From the NCBI RefSeq assembly GCF_013488205.1, contig NZ_CP040908.1, positions 1,527,876 to 1,591,875 on the forward strand: DNA of 64,000 bases, written 5' to 3'. Position 1 is the stretch's first letter; the number at the start of each line of letters is the position of its first letter. The notes below the pieces were generated by a model. That model was not told where the DNA came from. It worked only from the letters and a program-made list of their open reading frames with translations, and did not search any database. Positions 1 to 7,536 of this stretch are shown here, one piece after another. The DNA comes from Empedobacter falsenii. GTDB taxonomy: Bacteria > Bacteroidota > Bacteroidia > Flavobacteriales > Weeksellaceae. A program made the translations under genes and the position numbers.

Positions 1-124
1 CTTAAAAAAGTAATAGAAAAGGTAAAAAGCTCTTTTCTATTTATACGAAATGCGGATATAGCTGATTTTTTACGAAACAAATGCTATAGTAGTTTCGTAA
101 AAAATTATGTTATCAGCAATCCGA

Positions 125-167
125 CCGAAACTTGTCCCTAAAAGAAAAACCGAAAAGTTCACCATAA
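125..167 (+). promoter_or_regulatory. Candidate AraC-regulator binding repeats
   Basis: The 18-mer CCGAAAAGTTCACCATAA lies at 150-167 and recurs exactly at 601-618. A weaker relative, CCGAAACTTGTCCCTAAA, lies 25 bp upstream at 125-142. The site sits about 50 bp before the AraC-type gene, and the other copy about 62 bp before the SDR gene. Direct repeats at roughly two-turn spacing are typical of AraC-family operators. That these sites bind this regulator is inference. Confidence 0.5.
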
Positions 168-217
168 ATAGTTTTTTGGGATATCGCATCTTTACAATAT
201 TTTTTGAATGAAAGTGA

Positions 218-595
218 ATGAAAAATACCGAACAAAACATATTAATCCGAAGCAAAGAAATTACCGAAAACTATTTTCAGTTTTTGGACAAACACATTGC
301 AGATGTGGTTTCGGGAAAAATTGATAAATTTATGGAAATCAACCAAATATCCAGTGAATTATTCATTTCTCATAAGCATTTGACAGATACTGTTCAAAAA
401 GAAACAGGAAATCATCCCTGTCATTTTTATGATTTGAAAATTATTGATGAAGCCAAAAAAATGCTTTCTCAATCAGATAAATCCATATCTGAAATAGCGA
501 GAATTTTGACGTATGACCCGTCTAATTTTTCAAAATTCTTTAAAAAATTTGTCGGAAAAACCCCAGGACAATTCCGAAAGGAAAATAAAAAATAA
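218..595 (+). CDS. AraC-family helix-turn-helix regulator (short)
   Basis: This 125-residue protein is little more than an AraC-type DNA-binding domain, with no ligand-binding N-terminal domain. The first helix-turn-helix covers roughly residues 40-60. The second covers roughly 85-110 and has the usual SISEIARIL...PSNFSKFFKKFVGKTPGQFR signature. Full-length AraC proteins have about 280-300 residues, so this is the minimal-domain type. It probably controls the SDR/DJ-1 cluster downstream, because the same 18-bp sequence precedes both transcription units. The inducer cannot be read from the sequence. Confidence 0.85.
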   Translation: MKNTEQNILIRSKEITENYFQFLDKHIADVVSGKIDKFMEINQISSELFISHKHLTDTVQKETGNHPCHFYDLKIIDEAKKMLSQSDKSISEIARILTYDPSNFSKFFKKFVGKTPGQFRKENKK

Positions 596-600
596 AACTT

Positions 601-618
601 CCGAAAAGTTCACCATAA
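601..618 (+). promoter_or_regulatory. Second copy of the AraC-site repeat
   Basis: This is an exact copy of CCGAAAAGTTCACCATAA, six bases after the AraC-type stop codon and about 62 bp before the SDR start. Related CCGAAA half-sites occur just upstream near 574. It probably marks the promoter of the SDR cluster. Confidence 0.5.
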
Positions 619-679
619 TTTAGATTTTATAAATTGTCAACTTTGTTTTTTAATCGTAAAACATTTAAAATCAAACAAA

Positions 680-1435
680 ATGGCAAGAAATGATTTAAAC
701 GGAAAAGTAGTTCTAATTGCAGGAGGTGCAAAAAATTTAGGAGGTTTATTAAGTCGTGATTTTGCGGCTAAAGGAGCAAAAGTTGCTATTCATTATAATA
801 GTGATAGTACAAAAGCAGAAGCAGAAAAAACATTAGCTGATATTCAGAATACAGGTGGAGAAGCGTTTTTATTTCAGGCTGATTTGACGGATGTAAAAAA
901 CATCACCAAACTTTTTGATGCAACAATCGAAAAATTCGGAGGAATTGATATTGCTATAAATACAGTTGGAAAAGTACTGAAAAAACCTTTTGCAGACACA
1001 ACCGAAGCAGAATATGACAGTATGAGTGATATTAATGCAAAAGTTGCTTATTTCTTTATTCAGGAAGCAGGAAAAAAACTGAACGATAACGGAAAAATTA
1101 ACACAATTGTAACTTCGTTATTGGCTGCATTTACAGGATATTATTCAACTTATGCAGGAGCTAAAGCACCAGTAGAACATTTTACCAGAGCTGCTTCCAA
1201 AGAATTTGGTTCAAGAGGAATTTCGGTAACAGCAGTTGCACCCGGACCAATGGACACTCCGTTTTTCTATGGACAAGAAAGCGATGATGCAGTAGCTTAT
1301 CACAAACAAGCTTCTGATTTGGGGGGACTTACAGACATCAAAGACATCGCACCTTTAGTTGAATTTTTGGTAACTGATGGTTGGTGGATTACAGGTCAGA
1401 CGATTTTTGCAAACGGAGGTTATACCACAAGATAA
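680..1435 (+). CDS. Short-chain dehydrogenase/reductase
   Basis: A 251-residue classical SDR and a cytoplasmic NAD(P)-dependent oxidoreductase. The N-terminal Rossmann glycine motif reads GGAKNLGG (around residues 15-22). The catalytic Tyr and Lys fall in the YSTYAGAK segment, and the C-terminal substrate-loop motif reads VAPGPMDTPF. The usual NNAG motif is altered to NTVG, a modest departure. It opens a cluster with a DJ-1-like protein, a small membrane protein and a lipoprotein, probably driven from the repeat at 601-618. The substrate is unknown. Confidence 0.9.
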   Translation: MARNDLNGKVVLIAGGAKNLGGLLSRDFAAKGAKVAIHYNSDSTKAEAEKTLADIQNTGGEAFLFQADLTDVKNITKLFDATIEKFGGIDIAINTVGKVLKKPFADTTEAEYDSMSDINAKVAYFFIQEAGKKLNDNGKINTIVTSLLAAFTGYYSTYAGAKAPVEHFTRAASKEFGSRGISVTAVAPGPMDTPFFYGQESDDAVAYHKQASDLGGLTDIKDIAPLVEFLVTDGWWITGQTIFANGGYTTR

Positions 1436-1447
1436 CTATGAACAACG

Positions 1448-1479
1448 GACGATTTAAGTTTTTTAAATCGTCCATTTTT
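1448..1479 (+). terminator. Hairpin terminator after SDR gene
   Basis: Stem GGACGATTTAA / TTAAATCGTCC (11 bp, 4-nt loop) followed by ATTTTTA. It lies between the SDR stop and the DJ-1-like start, so it may attenuate readthrough into the downstream genes. Confidence 0.6.
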
Positions 1480-1503
1480 ATTTAAATCAAAAAATTTTAT
1501 CCA

Positions 1504-2259
1504 ATGAGTAATACAAATAATGTAATCAGAAGAACAGCAACACACACTTATCCAAAGAAAAAAATACTTTGTTTGGTTTCTAACACAGCAGACTTGCACG
1601 GTATAAAAGTTGGATTTTTTGCAGAAGAAATGACAAGACCTTTCTTTGATTTTATCCAAGCAGGATATGACGTAGATGTTTGTTCTCCAAGAGGAGGATC
1701 TGTGCAATTTGATGCACACAGCAATCCTGAAAACCCTGAAAGTGGTTATCAAAATGATTTAATTAGTATTGGGTTTGTATATCATAAAGAATTTGGGAAA
1801 TGGATGCAAAACACAAAATCAATTGCTGAAATTGATATTGCAGAATATGACGCTATTTGCGTGGCAGGTGGTGGAGCACCACTAATCACTTTTAAAGATG
1901 ATGATAAATTACATCAACTAATTGCAAATTTTTATGAAGCAGAAAAAATCGTTTGTCTGATTTGCCACGGAACAAGTTTGCTTTTATGGACAAAATTAAG
2001 CAATGGCACTTTACTTGCTGATGGAAAAACCTGGACAGGTTTTGCAGATAGTGAAGAAGAAATGGTCAATCAAATGTTCGGAATGACTGTCAATGATTAT
2101 ACCATTGAAACTGAAGCTCGTAAAAATCCCAACACTAATTTTGAAGTTGCAGGAGCATTAGAACCTTTTGCAGTAAGAGATGGAAGACTGATTACAGCTC
2201 AACAACAACACAGTAGCTTTTTAGCTTCTCAATTGGTTATCGAATCATTATCTGAATAG
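1504..2259 (+). CDS. DJ-1/PfpI family protein
   Basis: A 251-residue type 1 glutamine-amidotransferase-like protein. The nucleophile elbow is VCLICHGTS with Cys154, preceded by the AGGGAPLI strand-turn typical of the family. The N-terminal part carries the VSNTADLHG...FFAEEM region of the Hsp31/PfpI class, including an acidic residue that usually primes the Cys. Family members include glyoxalase III-like enzymes, chaperones and deglycases, and the activity here cannot be told apart. It lies 69 bp after the SDR gene and 8 bp before a small membrane-protein gene. Confidence 0.85.
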   Translation: MSNTNNVIRRTATHTYPKKKILCLVSNTADLHGIKVGFFAEEMTRPFFDFIQAGYDVDVCSPRGGSVQFDAHSNPENPESGYQNDLISIGFVYHKEFGKWMQNTKSIAEIDIAEYDAICVAGGGAPLITFKDDDKLHQLIANFYEAEKIVCLICHGTSLLLWTKLSNGTLLADGKTWTGFADSEEEMVNQMFGMTVNDYTIETEARKNPNTNFEVAGALEPFAVRDGRLITAQQQHSSFLASQLVIESLSE

Positions 2260-2266
2260 TCCTCCA

Positions 2267-2617
2267 ATGGTTATAAAAATTCTAAACTCAATTTTAATTC
2301 TTTTTGCTGTGTTTATGGGAATAAAGCACGGTTGGAATATGCTCACTGCAAAACCCGAAATGCTGGAAATGTTCGGTAAATGGAATTTCAGTAAAAATGC
2401 TGTGATGATAAACGGAATAGTAACTTTGTTAGCTTCGGTTTTAATCTTGTTTCCGAAAACTTTTATTTGGGGAAATTTTCTGATGGCAGCTGGAATTCTG
2501 ATGATAATCTGTTTGCAATTACTAAACAAAGACCTAAAAGGCGTTGCTATAGAAATCCCCTTTTTATTGCTTAATTTGGTTATCATCTACTTGCAACATC
2601 CTTTAAAAAACAATTAA
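2267..2617 (+). CDS. Small DoxX-like membrane protein
   Basis: A 116-residue integral membrane protein with about four hydrophobic segments (residues 4-22, 47-62, 66-84 and 95-112). The charged loop holds a FGKWNFSKNAVMINGIVTLL sequence like DoxX-type small redox membrane proteins. It starts 8 bp after the DJ-1-like stop and ends 1 bp before the next gene, so it is translationally linked to both neighbours. The function is unknown and the DoxX assignment is tentative. Confidence 0.65.
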   Translation: MVIKILNSILILFAVFMGIKHGWNMLTAKPEMLEMFGKWNFSKNAVMINGIVTLLASVLILFPKTFIWGNFLMAAGILMIICLQLLNKDLKGVAIEIPFLLLNLVIIYLQHPLKNN

Positions 2618-2618
2618 A

Positions 2619-3050
2619 ATGAAAAAATTATTTATCATTTTGTTTTGTTCATTTGTACTTACTTCTTGTGGACAAACACAAAATACCAATCAAACAGAAA
2701 ATCAAAATACAAAAAAAATGCAGGACGAAACCGTATTAAAACCCGTAAAAACATTGATTGAAGCAATGCAATCAGAAAATGCTGAACTTATCAGAGCTCA
2801 ATTTTCGGAAACAGCCACTCAAGCCTATGGTGCGGATGGAGTGATGAAAACAGCCGAAGAAACCAAAAAATGGTTTGAAAGCGATATAATCAGTCGTCAA
2901 GGTAAAGTTGCGAATCCTCAATATACTGTGATTAGTGAAAATCAGGTTGTTGTTACAGGACAATATTCAAGTATCGGTTATACAAACAAAGCAGATTTTT
3001 TGTTCACTGTTGAAAACGGATTGATAACAAGTTGGAGAATGAGATATTAA
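2619..3050 (+). CDS. Lipoprotein, NTF2/SnoaL-like fold
   Basis: A 143-residue exported lipoprotein. MKKLFIILFCSFVLTSC is a clear lipoprotein signal with the acylated Cys at position 17. The remainder (about residues 35-143) has the helix-then-curved-sheet pattern of NTF2/SnoaL-like small domains, ending VENGLITSWRMRY. It is the last gene of the redox cluster. These domains can be enzymes or ligand binders, and no catalytic residues can be assigned. Confidence 0.7.
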   Translation: MKKLFIILFCSFVLTSCGQTQNTNQTENQNTKKMQDETVLKPVKTLIEAMQSENAELIRAQFSETATQAYGADGVMKTAEETKKWFESDIISRQGKVANPQYTVISENQVVVTGQYSSIGYTNKADFLFTVENGLITSWRMRY

Positions 3051-3087
3051 GTACGAAAGTTTATTGTCGATTAAAATGGACTGCTGA

Positions 3088-3119
3088 TAATAACTAAGCT
3101 TTCGTCTTGCCCGGAGGGC
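3088..3119. repeat. Boundary repeat A, copy 1
   Basis: A 32-bp sequence with core CTTTCGTCTTGCCCGGAGGG, identical to 5801-5832. It is more GC-rich than its surroundings. It follows the last gene of the redox cluster, and the second copy follows the nuclease-STAND gene, so both mark gene-cassette 3' ends. Confidence 0.8.
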
Positions 3120-3199
3120 TAGAGATGAAAGCCCGTTGAACGGAACCGGAGTAGCTTTATGTATTATGGGGTTTTCGAAATGTGGCTTTAAGATATACA

Positions 3200-3229
3200 A
3201 GCAGTAATTTTAGGATTACTGCTTTTTTT
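3200..3229 (+). terminator. Hairpin terminator
   Basis: Stem AGCAGTAAT / ATTACTGCT (9 bp, 6-nt loop) followed by TTTTTT. It closes the SDR-DJ-1-lipoprotein transcription unit. Confidence 0.75.
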
Positions 3230-3290
3230 GTGTTTACTTGGAATGCGAATTAGAAAAACCTTAGTTTTTAGGTATAAAAAATGCAAAAAA

Positions 3291-3360
3291 GTATAAATAA
3301 TAACCTCTTTAGAAGCGATTTTAGGGAGGTTTTTGTTTTTACGTGAAACCGTAATTTATT
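3291..3360. repeat. Boundary repeats B and C in the 3.05-3.49 kb gap
   Basis: The 436-bp gap between the lipoprotein and the nuclease-STAND gene holds no gene. Positions 3291-3340 match 7161-7210 almost perfectly and form a GTATAAATAATAACCTC...GGAGGTTTTT hairpin. Positions 3337-3360 (TTTTACGTGAAACCGTAATT plus a few bases) recur at 5910-5933. Both look like leftovers of repeated cassette boundaries. Confidence 0.7.
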
Positions 3361-3486
3361 GTATATTTGAGTTTAATTTACTAAATGTGCACTAAGCCAC
3401 AAAACGTTAGCCACAATTTTATACCAAAAGCCGTTCTAAAATATCGAATTTATTTTCCTTAAATTTGAACAAAACTAACTAAGGAA

Positions 3487-5778
3487 ATGGAATATGACTT
3501 CTCTAAATTAAATGATCGAGAATTTGAAATTTTAGCGGCTTCTGTTATTGAGAAAACACTTACTACTAAAGTGGAAATTTTTAAATCTGGAAGAGATGGT
3601 GGTGTTGATGGTAGATTTTGGATTGGAAATGGAAAAGAAGGAATTATACAATGTAAACATTATTTAGAAACTCCCTACACTCAATTAATTTTAAAATTAA
3701 AGACTGACGAATTAGCTAAAGTAAAAAAGCTAAATCCAAGTAAATATATTTTTGTTACTTCTCAAAAACTTTCAAGAATTAACAAACAGGAAATCAAAAA
3801 CATTTTTCAACCTTACATTATAACAGAAAGCGATATTTGGGGAAAAGAAGATTTAAATACTTTTTTATCTAAAAGAGAAAATCAAGATATCGTCGAAAGA
3901 AATTACAAACTATGGATTACAAGTACGACAGTATTAGAAATCCTCTATAACAGCGCTATAAAAGGTAGAAGCCAAAGTACGATACGAGAAATTGAAGAAA
4001 AATCACATAGATATATAGTAACAGAAAATCACAATAAAGGATTAACAATATTAGAAGAAAATAATGTTGTCATTTTGACTGGTGAACCAGGAATTGGAAA
4101 AACAACACTCGCTAACAATTTGGTAATTAATTACATTGCTAAGGGATATGAATTTTGTGATATTGAAGAAAATATCAGTGAAGCAGAAAGTTTATTTCGT
4201 GAAAATGAAGAAAAGAAAATACTTTATTATTGCGATGATTTTTTAGGAAGTAATATGTATGATGCTGTCAACAATAAAAAAGATTCCCATATTGTAAAAT
4301 TTATTAATAGAATTAGAAAGGATAATAACAAAAAATTTATTCTTACATCTAGAACGAACATTTTGAATAAAGCTTATAGCTTAAGTCATATTTTTCAAAA
4401 TTTAAAAATTCGTGATAATGAATTTTTACTAACTATTGAAAATTTGAATAATATTGACAAAGCAAAAATTCTTTATAATCATATCTATCATTCAAAATTA
4501 TCAGAACAATTTATTGATGTTATATATAAAAACAAAAGATATAAGGATATAATAAAACATAGAAATTTTAATCCACGAATAATAGAATTTATTACTGACT
4601 CTTCAGTTATTGGCAATATTATGCCCGATAATTATTGGGAACATATTATTAAAAGTCTAGATAAACCTGAAATTATTTGGGAAGGCTATTTTCAAAATCA
4701 AACTGACGACTTTGTAAGAGCTCTTACATTCTTAACTGTTTTTAATAATGGAAAAATAAATGAAGATAATTTGCGAGATTCTTACAATAAATATCTAAAT
4801 ATTCACCCAGTAAATTTTGGTGATAATTCTGATAAAAGTTTTGAGTCAGTTAGAAAGTTAGCAACAAAATCATTATTGAATAGGAATCAAGTAAACGATG
4901 AGAACTATGAGTATGTTCTATTTAATCCTTCTATAGCAGATTTCGTTCTAAGTGCGTATGCAAAAGAAATTGATTTAATTTGTAATATTCTTAAGTCTTT
5001 AGATAACCAGGTTTCTATTGATTATTTACATACCTTATTAATATCAAAAAAAATTGCCAATAAATATAAGTCTAAAATTTTAGAAAATTTGTTTGATTTC
5101 TTCTTCGAAAGTAAATTGAAAGATGAAGATTGGGATTTTTTAATTTCTCTTTCTTACATTGACTTTCTTAATGATAAAGTTAATAAAAGAATAGAAACCT
5201 TTTTGAACACATTAGTAAATGCAAATAACCCGAAAGGTGAGAAATTATGGGAATTATTAATGATTTTATCAGATTTTGAACCCCAAATTAAATTCAATAA
5301 TTTTAGATTCCTATATAATTTCATAAGTGATATATATGATGAAGACTCATTAAAAAAACTATTCGATTTTGTAGATTTAAACAATATTGAAGATGAACAT
5401 ATTTTAATGCAAATTGATATTTTACTTGATCGATACCTAAGAAGCATTGTTGATAATAATGATTTAGATATTGATTATGCAAAGTACATTAATCAATCTT
5501 ACAACTATTATGAAAGTTATCCTGAAATAGATATTGATATAAATGGTGTTGAAGATGAAATAAGGGAAAATCTTGATTCCTTTTTAGATGGATTTAATGA
5601 AAATGTACTAGAAAAAATTTCATTCTCTACGTCAAGTATAGTCTCAGAAATAGATGTAGACTCAAAAGTTACGAGATTTTTAGAAAGTTATGAACCTGAA
5701 TACGATAGAGATGCTCACGGAGGTTATTATTATGGAAGTTCAGGAGAAGATGATATTGACGCAATATTTGAACGTTAA
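3487..5778 (+). CDS. Mrr-like nuclease fused to STAND-type NTPase
   Basis: A 763-residue two-part protein. Residues 1-110 resemble an Mrr-type restriction endonuclease: SGRDGGVDGRFW supplies the acidic residue (Asp41) and IIQCKHY supplies the QxK catalytic pair (Gln55, Lys57). A P-loop NTPase follows with Walker A GEPGIGKTT at 199-207 and a Walker B-like YYCDD ending at Asp251. The remaining 500 residues are helical, and the tail is acidic with a Gly/Tyr-rich stretch. A nuclease plus STAND NTPase is the plan of Avs-type and related antiphage sensors, usually with the long C-terminal part sensing phage. It stands alone between boundary repeats and next to CRISPR-Cas. The defence role is inferred. 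Confidence 0.8.
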   Translation: MEYDFSKLNDREFEILAASVIEKTLTTKVEIFKSGRDGGVDGRFWIGNGKEGIIQCKHYLETPYTQLILKLKTDELAKVKKLNPSKYIFVTSQKLSRINKQEIKNIFQPYIITESDIWGKEDLNTFLSKRENQDIVERNYKLWITSTTVLEILYNSAIKGRSQSTIREIEEKSHRYIVTENHNKGLTILEENNVVILTGEPGIGKTTLANNLVINYIAKGYEFCDIEENISEAESLFRENEEKKILYYCDDFLGSNMYDAVNNKKDSHIVKFINRIRKDNNKKFILTSRTNILNKAYSLSHIFQNLKIRDNEFLLTIENLNNIDKAKILYNHIYHSKLSEQFIDVIYKNKRYKDIIKHRNFNPRIIEFITDSSVIGNIMPDNYWEHIIKSLDKPEIIWEGYFQNQTDDFVRALTFLTVFNNGKINEDNLRDSYNKYLNIHPVNFGDNSDKSFESVRKLATKSLLNRNQVNDENYEYVLFNPSIADFVLSAYAKEIDLICNILKSLDNQVSIDYLHTLLISKKIANKYKSKILENLFDFFFESKLKDEDWDFLISLSYIDFLNDKVNKRIETFLNTLVNANNPKGEKLWELLMILSDFEPQIKFNNFRFLYNFISDIYDEDSLKKLFDFVDLNNIEDEHILMQIDILLDRYLRSIVDNNDLDIDYAKYINQSYNYYESYPEIDIDINGVEDEIRENLDSFLDGFNENVLEKISFSTSSIVSEIDVDSKVTRFLESYEPEYDRDAHGGYYYGSSGEDDIDAIFER

Positions 5779-5800
5779 TAAGATAAAAAAAAACTGTCGC

Positions 5801-5832
5801 TAATAACTAAGCTTTCGTCTTGCCCGGAGGGC
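5801..5832. repeat. Boundary repeat A, copy 2
   Basis: Exact 32-bp copy of 3088-3119, beginning 22 bp after the nuclease-STAND stop codon. The repeat C sequence follows at 5910-5933. Together they make the 5779-6069 gap a second cassette boundary. Confidence 0.8.
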
Positions 5833-5966
5833 ATGAGATATATTGCAAAACGATTGAAGACAAAAAGAATAAATATACAGCCTCGGTAAGTGTTTTTAGT
5901 GAGGGTTTGTTTTACGTGAAACCGTAATTTATTATTAAAAGGTTGTTGTATATTTAAAATTAACTT

Positions 5967-6030
5967 TACGAAATGCAGATATAGTTTTTTTTTTTACAAA
6001 ACTTTTATATTATTTACTTCGTAAATTACT
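5967..6030. repeat. Tract resembling the window start (48-113)
   Basis: TACGAAATGCAGATATAG followed by a T-run and a second TTCGTAAA half matches the stretch at about 48-113, which reads ACGAAATGCGGATATAG...TTTCGTAAAAAA. Each copy precedes a gene by 40-110 bp. The match is imperfect and the role is unknown. Confidence 0.45.
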
Positions 6031-6069
6031 ATATTAGATATACAAACTGTTTAAATAATCGTAACCTAA

Positions 6070-7098
6070 ATGGATATTTCAAAACATTTTGCACTTCTTG
6101 AAGAATTAGAAACATCGAATAAGTTAATACGACTTGGTTTTGGCGAATTACAAAACCTTAATATTTCTAATAGCTTTTATTTTTTACCATTTCAACTATT
6201 ATCACAAGGATTTGAAAGATTAATGAAAGCTTATATTTGTATTGCTTTCTATGAAAGAAACGACACTTTACCTGATTTTAAATACATTATAAAACTAGGT
6301 CACGATTTAGATAAACTTTTGACTGAAATAATTGAAAATTACTATTATGACTATAGTAGAATACAATATAAATGTGATAAAGAGTTTTTGACAAATAATA
6401 AGGATTTTCTACATTTATTGCACATAATCTCTGAATTTGGTAAACACGCACGCTATTACAATTTCGATGTCATAACAGATAGTAACAAGCCAAGTATCAA
6501 TACGATTGAAGAATGGCAGAATTATGAAAATGAATTAATAAAAAAACTAGAAATTTCTCCTGAAAAAATTCTAAGTCTTGATATTAATGTAAATAACGAA
6601 GTGTATTATGAAATTTCAAGACACATTATTATAATCTTTGAAAGATTTGTTTCCGCTCTTTCGAGACAAATAATTTTTGGAAAATTAGGTCAAATTGGAA
6701 AACAATTGACCACAAGCAATATTTTTGATTTTGGTTTATTATATGATAAAGATTTTGGCAACACAGATTATAGAAAAATAACTACCAAATACTCTGAAAC
6801 GCCAAAAAGAGTACATAAAAGAACTATTTTAGACGACTTAGAAAGACGTGTAAATCCAAATTACAAATCTAAAGTTATCAAAAAAGAAGATTTCAAAGAA
6901 GATTGGCCATTTTATAGTAATGAGGTTACCGTAGAATGCCGACACAAACATTGGTGCATAATAACAATTGATGGTTATGACTATTCATTAAATGGCTCTG
7001 CAAAAGGAAGGTATAAGTTAGAAAATCCACATGATGCTGGAATGGCAATAATAGGAAAAAGTCTTTCTGAGTTTATAAAAATTGCCAGAGAACTTTAA
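6070..7098 (+). CDS. HEPN-like protein in defence island
   Basis: A 342-residue protein with no confident family. The first 135 residues are helical and look HEPN-like: a GFERLMKAYICIAFYE helix, then KLGHDLDKLL, then SEFGKHARYYNFDV, where His126 and Arg128 could be part of an RNase-type pocket. The Rx4-6H order of classical HEPN RNases is not clean. Residues 250-342 form a second basic, mixed alpha/beta region. It is flanked by the same boundary repeats as the nuclease-STAND gene and lies immediately before the CRISPR locus, so a defence or abortive-infection role is plausible but unproven. Confidence 0.5.
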   Translation: MDISKHFALLEELETSNKLIRLGFGELQNLNISNSFYFLPFQLLSQGFERLMKAYICIAFYERNDTLPDFKYIIKLGHDLDKLLTEIIENYYYDYSRIQYKCDKEFLTNNKDFLHLLHIISEFGKHARYYNFDVITDSNKPSINTIEEWQNYENELIKKLEISPEKILSLDINVNNEVYYEISRHIIIIFERFVSALSRQIIFGKLGQIGKQLTTSNIFDFGLLYDKDFGNTDYRKITTKYSETPKRVHKRTILDDLERRVNPNYKSKVIKKEDFKEDWPFYSNEVTVECRHKHWCIITIDGYDYSLNGSAKGRYKLENPHDAGMAIIGKSLSEFIKIAREL

Positions 7099-7160
7099 AG
7101 TCCAGCCACTAATATGGGTAAATCTTGCACAACTTTAATTTTAGATAAAAACACAAAATA

Positions 7161-7210
7161 GTATAAATAATAACCTCTTTAAAAGCGATTTTAAGGAGGT
7201 TTTTTGTTTT
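7161..7210 (+). terminator. Terminator hairpin / boundary repeat B, copy 2
   Basis: AACCTCTTTAAAA GCGA TTTTAAGGAGGTT folds as a 13-bp stem with one wobble pair, followed by TTTTTT. It ends the HEPN-like gene. The same 50 bp occurs at 3291-3340 with only a few changes, and a related hairpin lies at about 50558-50597. Confidence 0.75.
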
Positions 7211-7371
7211 TACTTAAGAAGAATAAAAAAAAACCGAAGATAGTCGAGGCGAAAATTTTCTAAAAATATCTTTCATTATAAATAATTAAGATAAAAAATT
7301 TAAATCAATTTACGGTTTTCCGTAATTAATCTTATACTTTACTATTTATATTTGATGTAATTAGGAGTTAA

Positions 7372-7466
7372 ATAAAAATCCCACGGAGTACGCAGGATAT
7401 AAGTTTTTACTTCGGCTTAAAGCCTTATTGTGAATTGATTTCAAAGTCAAATATAAGGATTTTTAT
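7372..7466 (-). ncRNA. Predicted tracrRNA
   Basis: Positions 7428-7445 (TTGTGAATTGATTTCAAA on the plus strand) are an 18-bp perfect match to the reverse complement of the CRISPR repeat, with a bulged extension to about 7466. Read on the minus strand, this anti-repeat is followed by AAGGCTTTAAGCCGAAGT, a nexus-like stem similar to known Cas9 tracrRNAs. Next comes ATCCTGCG TACTC CGTGGGAT, an 8-bp stem, and then TTTTT at 7378-7374. On the plus strand nothing structured follows the anti-repeat. The RNA is therefore taken to be minus-strand, divergent from cas9. Ends are approximate and the promoter was not identified. Confidence 0.85.
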
Positions 7467-7536
7467 TAAATTACAATATAATTAAGAATAAAATAAAAAA
7501 TTTTGAGATATCAAAAACCAAGAAATATAAATTACT

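Noticed and set aside
3385..3415. AACGTTAGCC and nearby sequence as an integron attC-like site
   Set aside because: The core does not match GTTRRRY, no clear inverted partner is present, and there is no integron integrase in the window.
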